Below, in pieces: positions 9,618-20,314 of a stretch of 64,000 nucleotides of DNA. The translations under genes and the position numbers were made by a program. Each line of letters begins with the position of its first letter. The first letter of the stretch is position 1. The notes under the pieces were generated by a model, which was not told the origin of the DNA, ran no database searches, and was given only the letters and a program-made list of their open reading frames with translations. This stretch comes from Styela clava (Eukaryota > Chordata > Ascidiacea > Stolidobranchia > Styelidae): assembly GCF_964204865.1 (NCBI RefSeq), contig NC_135250.1, positions 29,999,395-30,063,394 of the forward strand, read 5' to 3'.

Positions 9618-11768
9618 ATGGAAGAAATATTGAAATGCAGCTCTTGTGAAGAGAAATTTGAAACAACTGGGACAAAAGAACCACAGGTGCTTCCATGCCA
9701 GCACACATTTTGCAGAGCTTGCATTTCGACACTCATAGGACAAGATAGGTGAAATATTGATTCTTTTTTAAGACTTTTCTTATCACGTTTGTTGTTTGCT
9801 TTTTTTTCTTACAATTTTTTTAAAACAAATTTCTCTCATTAGAAAGTCAAAAATTACTGACTCGCCATCCTTCACTGATGAGAATACAGTAGATAACAGG
9901 AGCATTTAATTCAGAGTCAACACAAATACCCAATTTATGTTTGCAAATGGAAAGGGAAGATATTGGGGTCGCGTTATAGTAGCCAGGGACATTTTTTTCA
10001 TCAGAATCGAAGTCGGTGTCGTATTTTCAAATTTGTAGTAGAAATAGAAATCACGAGGCGCAGTTGTCACCACTTCATGGCAGCTCCTGCCACGAACGTA
10101 CCACGCTGTCTCCTGCCATGATTTTATGGCGCTATTACCGGTATATTTACAAACCTAAACCTGATCCCAAATCCATCTACGGCAGCAAAATTGGTGGTAT
10201 TCGATTTGCTGTCGTAACTACGGCAGCTAAAACGTCAGTCGCCGTGGGTTTGGTCTTAGCGGCCGTGGTTTGGAAATGCCGCCATGGTTTTGCGGCAGCT
10301 CTAGACGCCACAAAATACCTGTCTTGCACTTGGAAATCGCAGTCGAAATTTTGAATTTCACGAAATCGAATTCCAGTGCTTTCATGATAATAATCAAAGT
10401 GAAAATTACTACAGAACATCGACAAAATTTTTAAACTTTCCAACCTGTCTATTGAAAGAAAACTAAAAAGGTTTAATTTTTCTCATTTGTCAATATCACT
10501 TCAAGTCTTATGGGAATCAAATTTCATCCAAAATTTTTCTGCTTAGTAATTTTTTTCATGGGAACACTTTTTAGTCCTATGGTAACACTTTACTACGTGT
10601 GGTTCCTTTAATGTAACGTGGAAACATTTTTTCCTGCTTGTTTGCCGCTTTATCTGCAAACATTATGCTAAGCTGAGGCCATTACCGCTACCAATAGGCG
10701 ATCTTCGCGTCCATATATTTTAACATTTCTTCCAAGTTTGTCTTTCTTGTTTACAGTACGAAATGCCCATCATGTCAGGAGGTCCATGACTCAATAACTT
10801 CCGCTAATCGCAATGCTGTCCGGAACAATTTGACAGTTCTCAGTTTACTTAAGGTGAGATTCTTAAATATATATTTTTGGGCGCTCCGGAAGTGTGTGTA
10901 CCAATATGGAGTAACTAATTTTGTTTGCCTACTTTACATCAAGTTGTGAAAAAGGACTGAAACCTATGGGCATGTGTTATATTTGCTTGGCTGACACAGA
11001 CAGTCACCAAACTCGTAATAGAACAAAAATAGGGAAAATCGGAATGAAATTATGGCCAAATCTAACCTGGTACACACACTACGAGAGTAGCTATTTGTGA
11101 ACACGATACGGACATATAGATCTTTTTGGCTATTGTAAAGACTTCAAATCAAATTTGAAAATACTCATCCAAATAAGCAACACTACCATGGCGGGAATAA
11201 GGAGATACAATATATACCCTGTAAAATATATAAATTTTACCCGTGAATTTTTTAGTATAAAATATTACAAAACTGTTTAGAATCCAGAGTTTTTAAAAAG
11301 TTTTAGAGAACAAGTATTAAAGAGAACAAGTATTTGCGTTAAACTAAATTTGATTTATTATTTTACAAACAGGAAAATACAACCGTCAATAGAAGAAATG
11401 CAAAGCTGGAATTTTTGAAAATTCACATCGCTCATGTGATAATGGCAATCATGATATGCGTGGTCTTTGTGCCAAATTTTAACGTTATGGAATTAAGAAA
11501 ACCTTCGAATTTTTTGAGTTTCATTATAATGCCCTTTTATCCTGCGATTATATTGAAAAGAGACATGGAAGACATTCCAAAAAATATTATCTTAGATCTA
11601 ATTCTTTGGGTGAATGCCATTGGCATTGTAACAGTATTAAACGGTATATCACCAGTTATAAAACAGTTAGTAATTCGCTTCTTGAAGGCTCCGGTATGGA
11701 AGGTTGGCATGATGGTTATCTGTTTCGCTATTGTTGTGCAGTATTTCCCGTCAAGGACTAAAATTTAA
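9618..11768 (+). CDS. RING-finger multi-pass membrane protein, copy C
   Basis: Exons 9618-9748, 10757-10853 and 11373-11768 (131+97+396 bp) join in frame to 207 residues. Exon 1 starts ATGGAAGAAATA and has C7-x2-C10 then LPCQHTFCRAC; exon 2 continues STKCPSC, completing a C3HC4 RING. Exon 3 begins GAAAATACAACC and encodes three to four hydrophobic segments: one near VIMAIMICVVF, a Pro-Phe-Tyr hydrophobic stretch, one near WVNAIGIVTVL, then FLKAPVWKVG before a last segment ending QYFPSRTKI. By family knowledge a RING of this type recruits an E2 and ubiquitinates substrates; the substrate is unknown. Exon 2 lacks the extra 36 bp (the VPVPEV-like tail) of D and E. Intron 1 holds a GCTGCCG-rich repeat and intron 2 a subfamily 2 MITE. 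The AATAAA seen in the D 3' flank is altered to an A-run here. Confidence 0.85.
10036..10335 (+). repeat. GCTGCCG-rich dispersed repeat in intron 1 of copy C
   Basis: Contains many short GGCAGC/GCTGCC inverted motifs plus the blocks TGGCAGCTCCTGCCACGAAC and GACGCCACA. It matches 23600-24130 in reverse. It yields a 112-codon open frame rich in Ala, which I judge an artefact of the repeat. Likely a MITE-type element; ends are not resolved. Confidence 0.6.
10880..11091 (+). mobile_element. MITE, subfamily 2, in intron 2 of copy C
   Basis: About 212 bp. Left end GGCGCTCCGGAAGTGTGTG, right end ACACACTACGAGAGTAGC. Flanking octamers TATTTTTG and TATTTGTG fit an 8-bp target duplication with one change. 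Interior block AAGTTGTGAAAAAGGACTG is shared with other subfamily 2 copies. Confidence 0.8.
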
Positions 11769-11893
11769 AATATGTTTAGGCATTCGTTTATGTACATTGC
11801 AAATACTAATTTAGTGGAATCTAACATTTTATCCATCATTAACAAATTTGCCATTCGACTGAAGGCTTGCATTCACTCAACTTACAGAAATCA

Positions 11894-12002
11894 GCGCTCC
11901 GGGAGTATTTGTACCAAGATGACGCACAAACTGAACAACTCAAACCTACACGTACTATGTTCAGGATGTGCGCTAACTTGGTACCAATACTTCGGGAGCA
12001 CC
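11894..12002. mobile_element. MITE, subfamily 3, in 3' flank of copy C only
   Basis: 109 bp with ends GCGCTCCGGGAGTATTTG and ATACTTCGGGAGCACC. It is flanked by AGAAATCA and AGAAATCT (8-bp target duplication). The corresponding site after copy E reads AGAAATCTACC without an insertion, and D also lacks it, so it inserted after the copies separated. Confidence 0.85.
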
Positions 12003-12329
12003 AGAAATCTACCAAAATTTGAGAAATTGTATAACGCCAGTTTAACACTCTACTTTATGTTAAATATATATGAAAAAAAAATATTCGTTTTTATTTTTGC
12101 TTCATATTGCTGTGCTTCTTATTTTATGGTAATTAAATAATGATTTTTTCAGCATATTATCAGACCAGGTAATTATTTAGTTGAAACGTGTAGGAGTATT
12201 TCTTGCTATCGACTAGGTCAAAATATTTCGCGTTATTCATTAGGTCTTATTTTAAGGGGAGGGCTTGTTTTTAAAATTAAGGCTAGGTTTTATTTTTGGG
12301 AATCACGGTAGGCTATTACTTTTATTTAT

Positions 12330-12500
12330 TTCGAAACTTTCTGTGGGTATGCAATCTGTCACAGTAGTGAGTAGATTACCGGTATCAGCCGTCACGATGT
12401 CGTAGAAACGTAGAATATAGCCATCACGATATCATAAAAACGTGTTCCTATATTCAAAAATTATACAGCGCAATATAGATGAAATATCAGATCTCATAGA
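12330..12500 (-). repeat. Dispersed repeat family (ACCGGTA block), reverse copy
   Basis: Contains TATGCAATCTGTCACAGTAG and GATTACCGGTATCAGCCGTC, the reverse complement of the element in intron 1 of copy B. It is repeated in the D flank at about 18450-18620. Confidence 0.55.
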
Positions 12501-12527
12501 AAACCCACTCAAATCTTATGCGGGCAT

Positions 12528-12745
12528 AGTTATGTGAAAGAGGATTGTTGGACTCCTTTCGCTGTAAGGGGTTCACGTAACCGCTGGTCGGTTACCGCTT
12601 CCTCCACCATCAAGTCTATGCTTCCGAAAACAAATATCTGAATAACTAATTCCATACACGACATGGACTGGTAACTGGAAGAGAGGCCGTGGTTTGTCAT
12701 GTGATTGGGCCGTCTTATCGCCTTTACTATCACCCGGGATGTATA
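12528..12745 (+). repeat. SINE-like dispersed repeat
   Basis: About 220 bp. Marked by GACTCCTTTCGCTGTA, GGTTCACGTAACCGCTGG, CGACATGGACTGGTAAC, GAGAGGCCGTGG and CCGTCTTATCGCC. Further copies are at 18655-18860, 52040-52285, 24955-25150 (reverse), with a fragment at 3380-3490. No TIR is visible, so a SINE is a reasonable guess; I could not place convincing A and B boxes. Confidence 0.6.
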
Positions 12746-12969
12746 TCCTATCCTTCATTACTCTGTATATTTGTTCTATCACGCCGTTTGTTTGCATTAT
12801 AAGCAAGTACGACTCGAAATCTCATCTCCAATTCGCACAAGAGTCAAACATTAACATATCGCGACTAGTGTTTCTGCATCAGCAATACCTCACATAAATA
12901 CCTGCTCATGTGGACGTGTAGTTGGGCGCATTTGCCATTTGAACGGCATTACCCGTATAGTGTTATTGA

Positions 12970-13580
12970 GTTACTATTTTAATAACAGCAAGTTAGGAAT
13001 TGGAAAGGACGCCAATCACCATTCGACCGGGTACTTCTGTCGAGAGATATTGCGTTGGCATATACTCGTAGATGGCAGTTTAGGAATAAGGAAGTATTTA
13101 TTGCCCCAATCGCCTTTTAAATGAACTTTTCAGTTTGGGACTATTGTGCTGCCACTTAGACATCAGGTTAGAAATAGGGATATATTTATGGCCTCAATTG
13201 CTACTTAAATGAACTTTTCAGTTGTGGGCTATTAGGATTCCATACAGACAGCAGGTTAGGAATAAAGATGGATATGTGATCCCAATCGCCATTTAAGTGG
13301 CCTTCTTTGTGGAGCGCTATTGGGCTTCCAAATAGACAGCAGGTTAGGAATAGAGATTTTTATGGTATCAATTATCATGTAAATGAACTCTTTAGTTGGG
13401 GACTAATGGGCTACTACACAGACAGCTGGTTGGCATTAAAAAGAATGGATTATAGTTGCTATTTTGAATGGCCTCCTTTGCAAAGGGCTTTGGACTGCCA
13501 AATAGACAGCTGGTTAGTAATAGGGATGGATATATGGTCGCCTATCACCACTTGGAGCGGTTTGGGATCTAGGATAGATA
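12970..13580 (+). repeat. 86-bp tandem satellite
   Basis: Six to seven diverged units of about 86 bp marked by CAGCAGGTTAGGAATA (near 13160, 13252, 13338, 13422, 13508). A 164-codon open frame across it is a by-product of the repeats and the adjoining MITE, not a gene. Confidence 0.75.
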
Positions 13581-13582
13581 CA

Positions 13583-13788
13583 CAGGGTTTCTGTAGAGTC
13601 TTGAATTTTTTTAAATGCGAAGTGGATTTATCGATGCCCTATATTTATTCGGGCCTCACAGATGTATTAAATAAAGTAAAAATATTTAAACACTTACTCA
13701 TTAAAAAACAACGAACCTGGTTAAGATATATTAAGAATTACCTTCATAACAAAATTGAAGTTGTAAAGGGACTTTATGAACACCCTAT
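13583..13788 (+). mobile_element. Mariner-like MITE
   Basis: Starts CAGGGTTTCTGTAGAGTC and ends GACTTTATGAACACCCTA. Interior block CACAGATGTATTAAATAAAG is typical of the family. It abuts the 86-bp satellite exactly as the D copy does. Confidence 0.7.
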
Positions 13789-14444
13789 ATGTTCCTATTA
13801 ACATTTGAATGGCGCCCTATATAGCGGGCTACCGGGCATCCATGTAAACAGGGTAAATGTAAATGAAGCTACATAAGACTCATCAGATGCGGAGAACGTT
13901 CGAGTAGTGCTGGGCATTTCGAATCGAATACTAAATTATTCGAATCGTTTTAGAGCAAAATTTCGAATTGCCCCCATCTTGTTGTTTTTTTTCCGCCAAT
14001 GGTCCGAGATAAATATCTCAATTTTTTTATTGAAATCATATTTTTTCAACCAATTCTGACATATAACTCTTTTCTGTAGTGAGTTATTGATGAAACATGT
14101 TTTTTATTGTGTGTGAACGCTCAGCAATCTGCCTGAGTGATGTATGTTTTCTGTAATTTATGTGTCAGGAGGACCTAATACAATAAGAAAGTTACATCTC
14201 CCAAGTATTCGAGATTCGGTTCGATTCAAAGACAATATTCGATTTAATTCTGAAATCATCAGTTATTCGATGATATTGCGGACCAAAACTGGATCGCTTG
14301 CCTTTTACACAACTTTATTTCCTTTCTCATTTTAACGTTAAATTATATTTTTTTATTTGATTTTCATTCGGTATTGAAGTGTTGCTCAATTTTATATAAA
14401 TGTGGAAGGTATCATATTATAAAAACTTGAAAGCATCTATTCTG

Positions 14445-14643
14445 GGTATTCCCGTAGTATATATATATATGTGAATAATTTCAGGTAAAAATACCGGTAC
14501 TGCGGGAGTCACTTTGTTAGTCCCCGAACTCGTAATAGAGCTAAAATAAGGAAAATTGGAATCAAGTTATGGCCTAACCCTAACCTGGTACACATATTAT
14601 GTTCCGGAGTCAGCCATCTTGGTTCACATACTACGGGAGAGCC
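14445..14643. mobile_element. Diverged MITE, subfamily 1
   Basis: Starts GGTATTCCCGTAGTAT, ends GTTCACATACTACGGGAGAG, with the interior AGTCCCCGAACTCGTAATAG. Flanking octamers CTATTCTG and CTATTTCG resemble a decayed target duplication. The left arm is partly replaced by a TA run. Confidence 0.65.
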
Positions 14644-14945
14644 CTATTTCGCTCAAGCAAATTCACGCTACGTATTCAAAAACTCGTTGATAGCAAACGA
14701 GCGTAAATTTCTCACTTTGAAGCAATTTTTGGTAGAATAAATATTTTGTAAAAACGATACTTTTTGTATCAATAATTTAATTTTGTAGCCATAAAAATAC
14801 TGAGCATTTCCTTGGGTCGAAAGATTTTACAAATTTATTTTTTAAAAAATTTGGGTCGCTTGAAAAAAAGGTTTAAAACCACTGGCTTATACTGTCGTAC
14901 TCTGGTATAACCTTTATTTGCATAGCTCCGACGAGAAAACTACGT

Positions 14946-14966
14946 GCTGACGTAACTGACGTAAGA
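14946..14966 (+). promoter_or_regulatory. Paired TGACGTAA (CRE/ATF-like) motifs upstream of copy D
   Basis: Two TGACGTAA octamers start at 14948 and 14957, 9 bp apart, about 140 bp before the copy D ATG. Copy E keeps one as TGACGTAC (20669) beside a GACGTAA. CREB/ATF-type bZIP factors are known to bind TGACGT; use here is inferred from position and partial conservation. Confidence 0.4.
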
Positions 14967-15099
14967 CGTTGCAAATACGAGAGAAACAACGCAGAGAAAA
15001 ACTCTTTACGTTACGTACTAGTATTAGCAGTTTTTACGAAACCTAAACTATGTATTTATTTTAGAATATTACGTATAAATTCTAAGTCTGAGCTTAGCT

Positions 15100-17449
15100 A
15101 TGGATGAAATATTAAAGTGTTATTCTTGTGGAACGAAATTTGAAACGACTGGTCCAAAAGAACCACAGGTGCTTCCTTGTCAGCACACATTTTGCAAAGT
15201 TTGCATCTTCAAACTCGTAAGAACAGATAGGTAAGACATTGCTTCCTCATTTACATAGCTTATTGGAAAGCTGCCTGATCGTAGCTTTAAGTTTCGCAAC
15301 TACTAATATTTACTAGTATTCCAAGCAAGGTCACGCGGACCTACCCAGAAGTAAGATAGACTGATCTTTGAGCAAAGTTACACGCACTCACTCAGAAGTA
15401 AAGTACACTCATCTTTGAAAAAAGTTACGCGCACTCACTCACAAGTAAACGAGACTCATCTCTGAGCAACCTTACGCACAGTCACTCAGAAAAGTAACGC
15501 GGACTCATCTCTGAGCAAAGTTACGGGCACTCACTCAGATGTATTGGAGACTCATCTCAGCAACGTTACGCACAATCACTCAAAAGTAACGCAGACTCAT
15601 CTCTGAGCAACGTTACGCACAGTCACTCAAAAGTAACGCAGACTCATCTCTGAGCTACGTTAACCACAGTCACTCAGAAGTAACGCAGACTCATCTCTGA
15701 GCAACGTTACGAACAGTCACTCAGAAGTAACACAGACTCATTTCTGAGCAACGCTACGCACAGTCACTCAGAAGGTACGCAAAATCATCTCTGAGCAACG
15801 TTACGCACAGTCACTCGGAAGTAACGCAGACTCATCTCTTGAGCAACTTTACGAGCACTCACTCAGAAGTAAAAGAGACACATCTCTGAGTAAAGCTACA
15901 CGCACTCACTCAGAAGTAAGGTAGACTCATCTCTGAGCAAAGTTACGCGCAATCACCCACAAGTAAACGAGACTCATCTCTGACCATAGTTACGGCACTG
16001 ACTCAGAAGTAAAAGAGACTCATCTCTGAGCAACGTTACGCACAGTCACTCAGAAAAGTAACGCAGACTCATCTCTGAGCAAAGTTAGGGAAACTCACTC
16101 AGAAGTAAAAGAGACACATCTCTGAGCAACGTTACGCACAGTCACTCAGAAACGTAACGCAGACTCATCTCTGAGCAAAGTTACGCACAGTCACTCAGAA
16201 GTAACGCAGACTCATCTCTGAGCAAAGTTACGGGACCTCACTCAAAAGTAAAAGAGACACATCTCTAAGTAAAGCTACACGCACTCACTCAGAAGTAAGG
16301 TAGACTCATCTCTGAAAAAAGTTACGTGCCCCCGTCATTACAATTAGTCATCCCCCCACCCCTGTATGCCATTACAAGGGTATTTACAGTGTTTTAGGTG
16401 ATGGATTCGTAATTCCACTAGGTTCCAACAATTCGTGTCCCCGGATGGGAACTACTTTTATGGAAGACATTCCAAAAGATTCTGACAACACACACCACTG
16501 GTTGTAGATACGATTTTATCGGCCGTTTTTTGTCATTTGTGTCTATATATTCGAGATTTATTAAATTTGATTAAATACTTGTCTTTTTACAGCACGAAAT
16601 GTCCAACTTGTCGTGAAGTTCATCCCGCCATAACAGCCGCTCGTCGGAATCTTATTCGGACCAATTTGACAATTATCCGTTTACTTGAAGAAGTTCCAGT
16701 TCCAGTCCCGGAAGTCCCAGTACAGGTATTTACACTTTAAAAGCTTTGTACAATAGCCAATAACTTTCTCCGTTTACTTCCAAAAGTGATAAAAATGTCA
16801 TCAAAATTTAGGATACTCAACTTGATGATCGTTTCGAAATATTTCGGCATTGCTCTTTGGTTAACATATACGGAAAATGCATAATATACCATGCACAATA
16901 TGCATGATACAACAACATAATAACAAGACGATCAATAGGTCCATTTCGTGTTACAATTCCCCTTCCTTTCTTTAAGAAGCAATATGAGGGTCTAAATCGT
17001 GTGAATTCTTCTGGTATTTTAGTAATAATTATTATCTTTAATTTTACAAACAGGAAAACGGAACTGTCTACAGAACAAACATAAAGCTGGAAATGTTGAA
17101 AATTTACATCGTTTATTTGATAATGACAATTATGATATGTGTGTTGTTGCAGCCAAATTATAACGTGGTGGAATTACAAAAACCGTCTCAAGTGTTGGTA
17201 TACATGATACTGCCCTTTTACAAATTCATTAGGTGGAAAAATGACATGAAAAACTCGCCAAATATGATTATTTTAGAGCTACTGTCTTGGGTGACTGCCA
17301 TAGGCTTTGTAACACTATTAAACTTCATATCACCAACTATAAAGCAGTTGGTAATCCGCTTATTGAAAGCACCAGCGTGGAAGGTTGGCTTATTATTACT
17401 CTGTTTTGCTATTCTGTTACAGTATTTCCCGTCACAGACTAAGAATTAA
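15100..17449 (+). CDS. RING-finger multi-pass membrane protein, copy D
   Basis: Exons 15100-15230, 16593-16725 and 17054-17449 (131+133+396 bp) join in frame to 219 residues. Exon 1 (MDEILKCYSCGTKF) and exon 2 (STKCPTC) form a C3HC4 RING. Exon 2 ends in a Val-Pro-rich linker (EEVPVPVPEVPVQ). Exon 3 encodes ENGTVYRTN, then three to four hydrophobic segments, RLLKAPAWKVG, and the tail QYFPSQTKN. Intron 1 (1362 bp) is mostly a hairpin-rich minisatellite. The promoter, exons 1-2 and most of intron 2 are almost the same as in E. In contrast, the membrane region and the 3' flank are closer to C (same length, and NVVELQKPS matches NVMELRKPS of C). An AATAAA lies about 190 bp past the stop. E3 ligase activity and membrane anchoring are inferred. 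Confidence 0.88.
15330..16320 (+). repeat. 46-bp hairpin-rich minisatellite in intron 1 of copy D
   Basis: About 1 kb of tandem units near 46 bp (about 21 by length). Each unit contains CTCATCTCTGAGCAA, then GTTACGCACAGTCACTCAGA, then AGTAACGCAGA. Each has two interleaved inverted pairs: TCTGAG with CTCAGA, and GTTAC with GTAAC. The array lies wholly inside the intron. Copy E keeps only about 130 bp of it. Confidence 0.9.
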
Positions 17450-17636
17450 AATATGCTATGCATTCGTTTATGTACATTGCATTTATTAATTTAGTGGCTC
17501 TAACATTTTATCTATCATAATCTTATTCGACACTTGGCTGAAGGCTTGCATTCACTCAACTGACATAAAACTACCAAAATTTGGGAAATTATGAAACGCC
17601 AGTCTAATATTTTACTTTATGTCAAATATATTGAAA

Positions 17637-17642
17637 AATAAA
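17637..17642 (+). terminator. Polyadenylation signal AATAAA, copy D
   Basis: AATAAA about 190 bp past the copy D stop codon, in a segment conserved with the C flank. The C flank has an A-run in place of AATAAA. Likely the mRNA 3' end signal. Confidence 0.45.
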
Positions 17643-18654
17643 ATATTTTTCTTCAGTTTTCTTTTTGCTTTATATAGCTGGGTTTTTATTTTTATTTTAG
17701 TGTAATGAATTAATGATTTTCAGCATATTATCAGACCAGTTAGATATTTCGGGTTCAAATCCCATGCACACCACTTTACCCAGGTTGTGATGATTTGTGT
17801 AGGCGATGCAGAACCAGAAAATTTCGCTGATATCGCTGTCTGTACAGTCGAGGATTCACTCCGACCTTTTGGCGGGCAAAAATAAACAAGATGGCGGGGA
17901 TTCGATATTTTCTCGGAAATTGAAATAATATACTATACCAGGGTGGAGCAAACTTTAATACAGGAGGGCCAGAAACAAATAATTGGGTCAAATCGCGATC
18001 CGCACCTTTATTTAACATAGGCTGTCTAGTAGTTGCAGGCACAAAAATGTTGGTTATTGATCCTGGGACATGAGTGGTTTGCAGAAGCTTGCTGTTAAGG
18101 CATTAAAAGTCATTGACATAGATAATAAATTGGACCCAGGTGAAGGCTTCGCATTGAAAAGGAATTAAAATTACTCGCACCTACCGAATTGAATTGAAAA
18201 CTTCTTCTATACAAAATATGAAAAACGACATACAAATAAATTAAAAATGTCGCGTTTTTATTGAAAAAAAAATAGATTATTAATCAATTAATTTAAAAAC
18301 GTGTAGAAGATATTTCTTGCTATCGACTAGGTCGAAAAATTTCGCGCTATTGACAAGGTCTTATTTTAAGGGGGGGGCTTCTTATTAAAATTAAATTCAG
18401 GCTAGGTTCCATTTTCAGGGAAACAAGGTAGAAGGTTAATACTTTTATTTATTTCGAAAATGTCTGGAGGCGTGCAATCTGTCACAGTACACTACCGGTA
18501 TTAACCGTCACGATGTCATAAAAACATAGAGGACAGCCATCACGATATCATAAAAAGGTGTTCCTATAATTAAAAATTATGCACTGCATTCTAGATGAAA
18601 TACCAGATCTCACAGAAACCCCGCTCTAATCTCATGTAAGCATAGTTATGTGAG

Positions 18655-18860
18655 AGAGGATTGCTAGACTCCTTTCGCCGTAGGGGGTTCACGTAACCGA
18701 TGGTCGGTTACCGCTTCCTCCACCATCAAGTCCATGCTTCCGAAAACAAATAACTGACTAACTAATTCCATACCCGACAAGAACCGATAACCGGAAGAGA
18801 GGCCGTGGTTCACCATATGATTAAGCCGTCTTATCGCCTTTCTTCTCCCCAAGGATGTAA
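18655..18860 (+). repeat. SINE-like dispersed repeat
   Basis: Same family as 12528-12745, with GGTTCACGTAACCGATGG and AGAGAGGCCGTGG. It is here because of the segmental duplication rather than an independent insertion. Confidence 0.6.
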
Positions 18861-19119
18861 CAATAATAGGTATATTCTATTCTATCCTTCATTACCTTTG
18901 TTACACTGTATATTTGTTTTATTACGCCGTTTGTTTGTTTCATAAGCAAGTACGACTTGAAATCTCATCTCCAATTCGCACAAGAGTCAAACATTAACAT
19001 ATCGCGACTAGTGTTTCTGCATTAGAAAAGACTGGGTTGTCACATAAATACCAGATTATGTGGATGGGTATATGGTCACATCTTCCATTTAAATGGCCTT
19101 TTCCGTAGCGTGCTATTAT

Positions 19120-19800
19120 GTTGCTATTTTAAGGACAGATTGGGAATAGGTCCCAATCGCTATTTGAGTGGCCTCCTTTGTAAAGCGCTATTGCACTGCC
19201 ACTTAGACATCAGGTTAAAAATAGGGATATATTTATGGCCTCAAATGTCATTTAAATGAACTCTTCAGTTGTGAGCTATTAGGCTTCCATACAGACAGCA
19301 GGTTAGGAATAGGAATGGATATGTGGTCCCAGTCACTATTTTAATGGCCTCCTCTGTAGAGTGCTATTGGGCTTCCATATAGACATTAAGTCAGGCATAG
19401 TGATGTAGTTATGGCCTCAATTGCTACTTAAATGAACTCTTCAGTTGTGGGATATTAGTCTTCCATACAGACAGAAGGTTAGGAATAGGGATGGGTATGT
19501 GGTCCCAATCGCCATTTAAGTAGCCTTCTTTGTGGAGCGCTATTGTGCTGCTATATAGACAGCAGGTTAGTAAGAGGGATGTATTTATGATCTCAATTAT
19601 CATTTAAATGAACTCTTTAGTTGGGGACTAATGGGCTATCTTACAGACAGCAGGTTGATATTAGTAAGAATGGATCCCAATCGCCATTTTTAATTAATGG
19701 CCTCCTCTACAGAGGACTATTGGTCTGCCAAATAAACACCTGGTTAGGAATAGGAATGGATATATGGTCGCATATCACCATTTGGAGCGGTTTGGGATCT
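19120..19800 (+). repeat. 86-bp tandem satellite
   Basis: About eight units with the CAGCAGGTTAGGAATAGG core near 19209, 19299, 19384, 19470, 19560, 19648 and 19736. Duplicate of the array at 12970-13580. Confidence 0.75.
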
Positions 19801-19812
19801 AGGATAGATACA

Positions 19813-20030
19813 TAGGGTTTTCTGTAGAGTCTTGATTTTTTTTAAAAATGCAAATGGAATTTATCGATACCATATATTGTTTTGTCCCTCACAGATGTAA
19901 TAAAGGAAGTAAAAATACTTACTTAAAAACAAATTACTGATTAAAAAACAACGAACCTGATTAAGATATATTAAGAACTGACTTCATACCAAAATTGAAA
20001 TTGTAAAGGGACTACTCTATGGACACCCTA
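19813..20030 (+). mobile_element. Mariner-like MITE
   Basis: Starts TAGGGTTTTCTGTAGAGTC and ends CTATGGACACCCTA. Interior block TATCGATACCATATATTGTT. Duplicate of 13583-13788. Confidence 0.7.
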
Positions 20031-20314
20031 TATGTTCCCATTGCCATATGAATGACCCCATATATAGCGGGCTACCGGGCATCCATGTATCCAGGGTAAA
20101 TGTAAATGAAGCTACATAAGATGTACCCCTATCGCTTATCAGATGCTGAGAACGTTCAAGGCTTTGTATGTATATGATTTCATCTGACAGCAAAGCCTAA
20201 GCATTTTGACTCCGACCACAACCCCCGGTTGTATAAACTTTCGACTCCCACTCCACCTACAAGAAAATCAAATTTTGATAACAGATATTTGGTTATGCAA
20301 TCATTGTAATTGGC

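Larger units (their letters stand above)
12160..13860 (+). repeat. Segmental duplication block 1 (partner 18285-20110)
   Basis: The 3' flanks of C and D are alignable over about 1.7-1.8 kb. In the same order they share TTTCTTGCTATCGACTAGGT, the ACCGGTA dispersed repeat in reverse, the SINE-like repeat, the 86-bp satellite, the mariner-like MITE, and a tail with TAGCGGGCTACCGGGCATCC. This shows duplication of gene plus flank as a unit. Confidence 0.85.
13789..15099. other. Intergenic upstream of copy D
   Basis: Holds the end of the duplicated block, then a region with CGAATCGAATACTAAATTAT-type repeats (13.9-14.25 kb, possibly related to the element at 45.6 kb). A diverged subfamily 1 MITE (14445-14643) and a hAT-like end fragment (about 14780-14886, ending TTTAAAACCACTGG) follow. 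The last 200 bp match the region before copy E and carry TGACGTAA motifs. ATTTATTTTAG at about 15054-15064 may be a 5' UTR splice acceptor. No coding exon seen. Confidence 0.5.
18285..20110 (+). repeat. Segmental duplication block 2 (partner 12160-13860)
   Basis: Same order of repeats as after copy C: ACCGGTA dispersed repeat in reverse (18450-18620), SINE-like repeat (18655-18860), 86-bp satellite (19120-19800) and mariner-like MITE (19813-20030). The satellite has about eight units here against six or seven after C. Confidence 0.85.

Noticed and set aside
10016..10354. 112-codon plus-strand ORF
   Set aside because: Lies inside intron 1 of copy C within the same GCTGCCG repeat.
12528..12745. 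tRNA gene or riboswitch-like structure in the SINE-like repeat
   Set aside because: Short stems such as GGTTCACGTAACC exist, but I could not draw a cloverleaf or place reliable A and B boxes.
13307..13801. 164-codon plus-strand ORF, the longest in the window
   Set aside because: It runs across the 86-bp satellite and the mariner-like MITE. The equivalent stretch after copy D does not keep the frame, so it is a by-product of repeats.
15330..16320. CRISPR-like regular repeats
   Set aside because: Units are continuous tandem repeats with no unique spacers, inside a spliced intron of an animal-type gene; this is a minisatellite.
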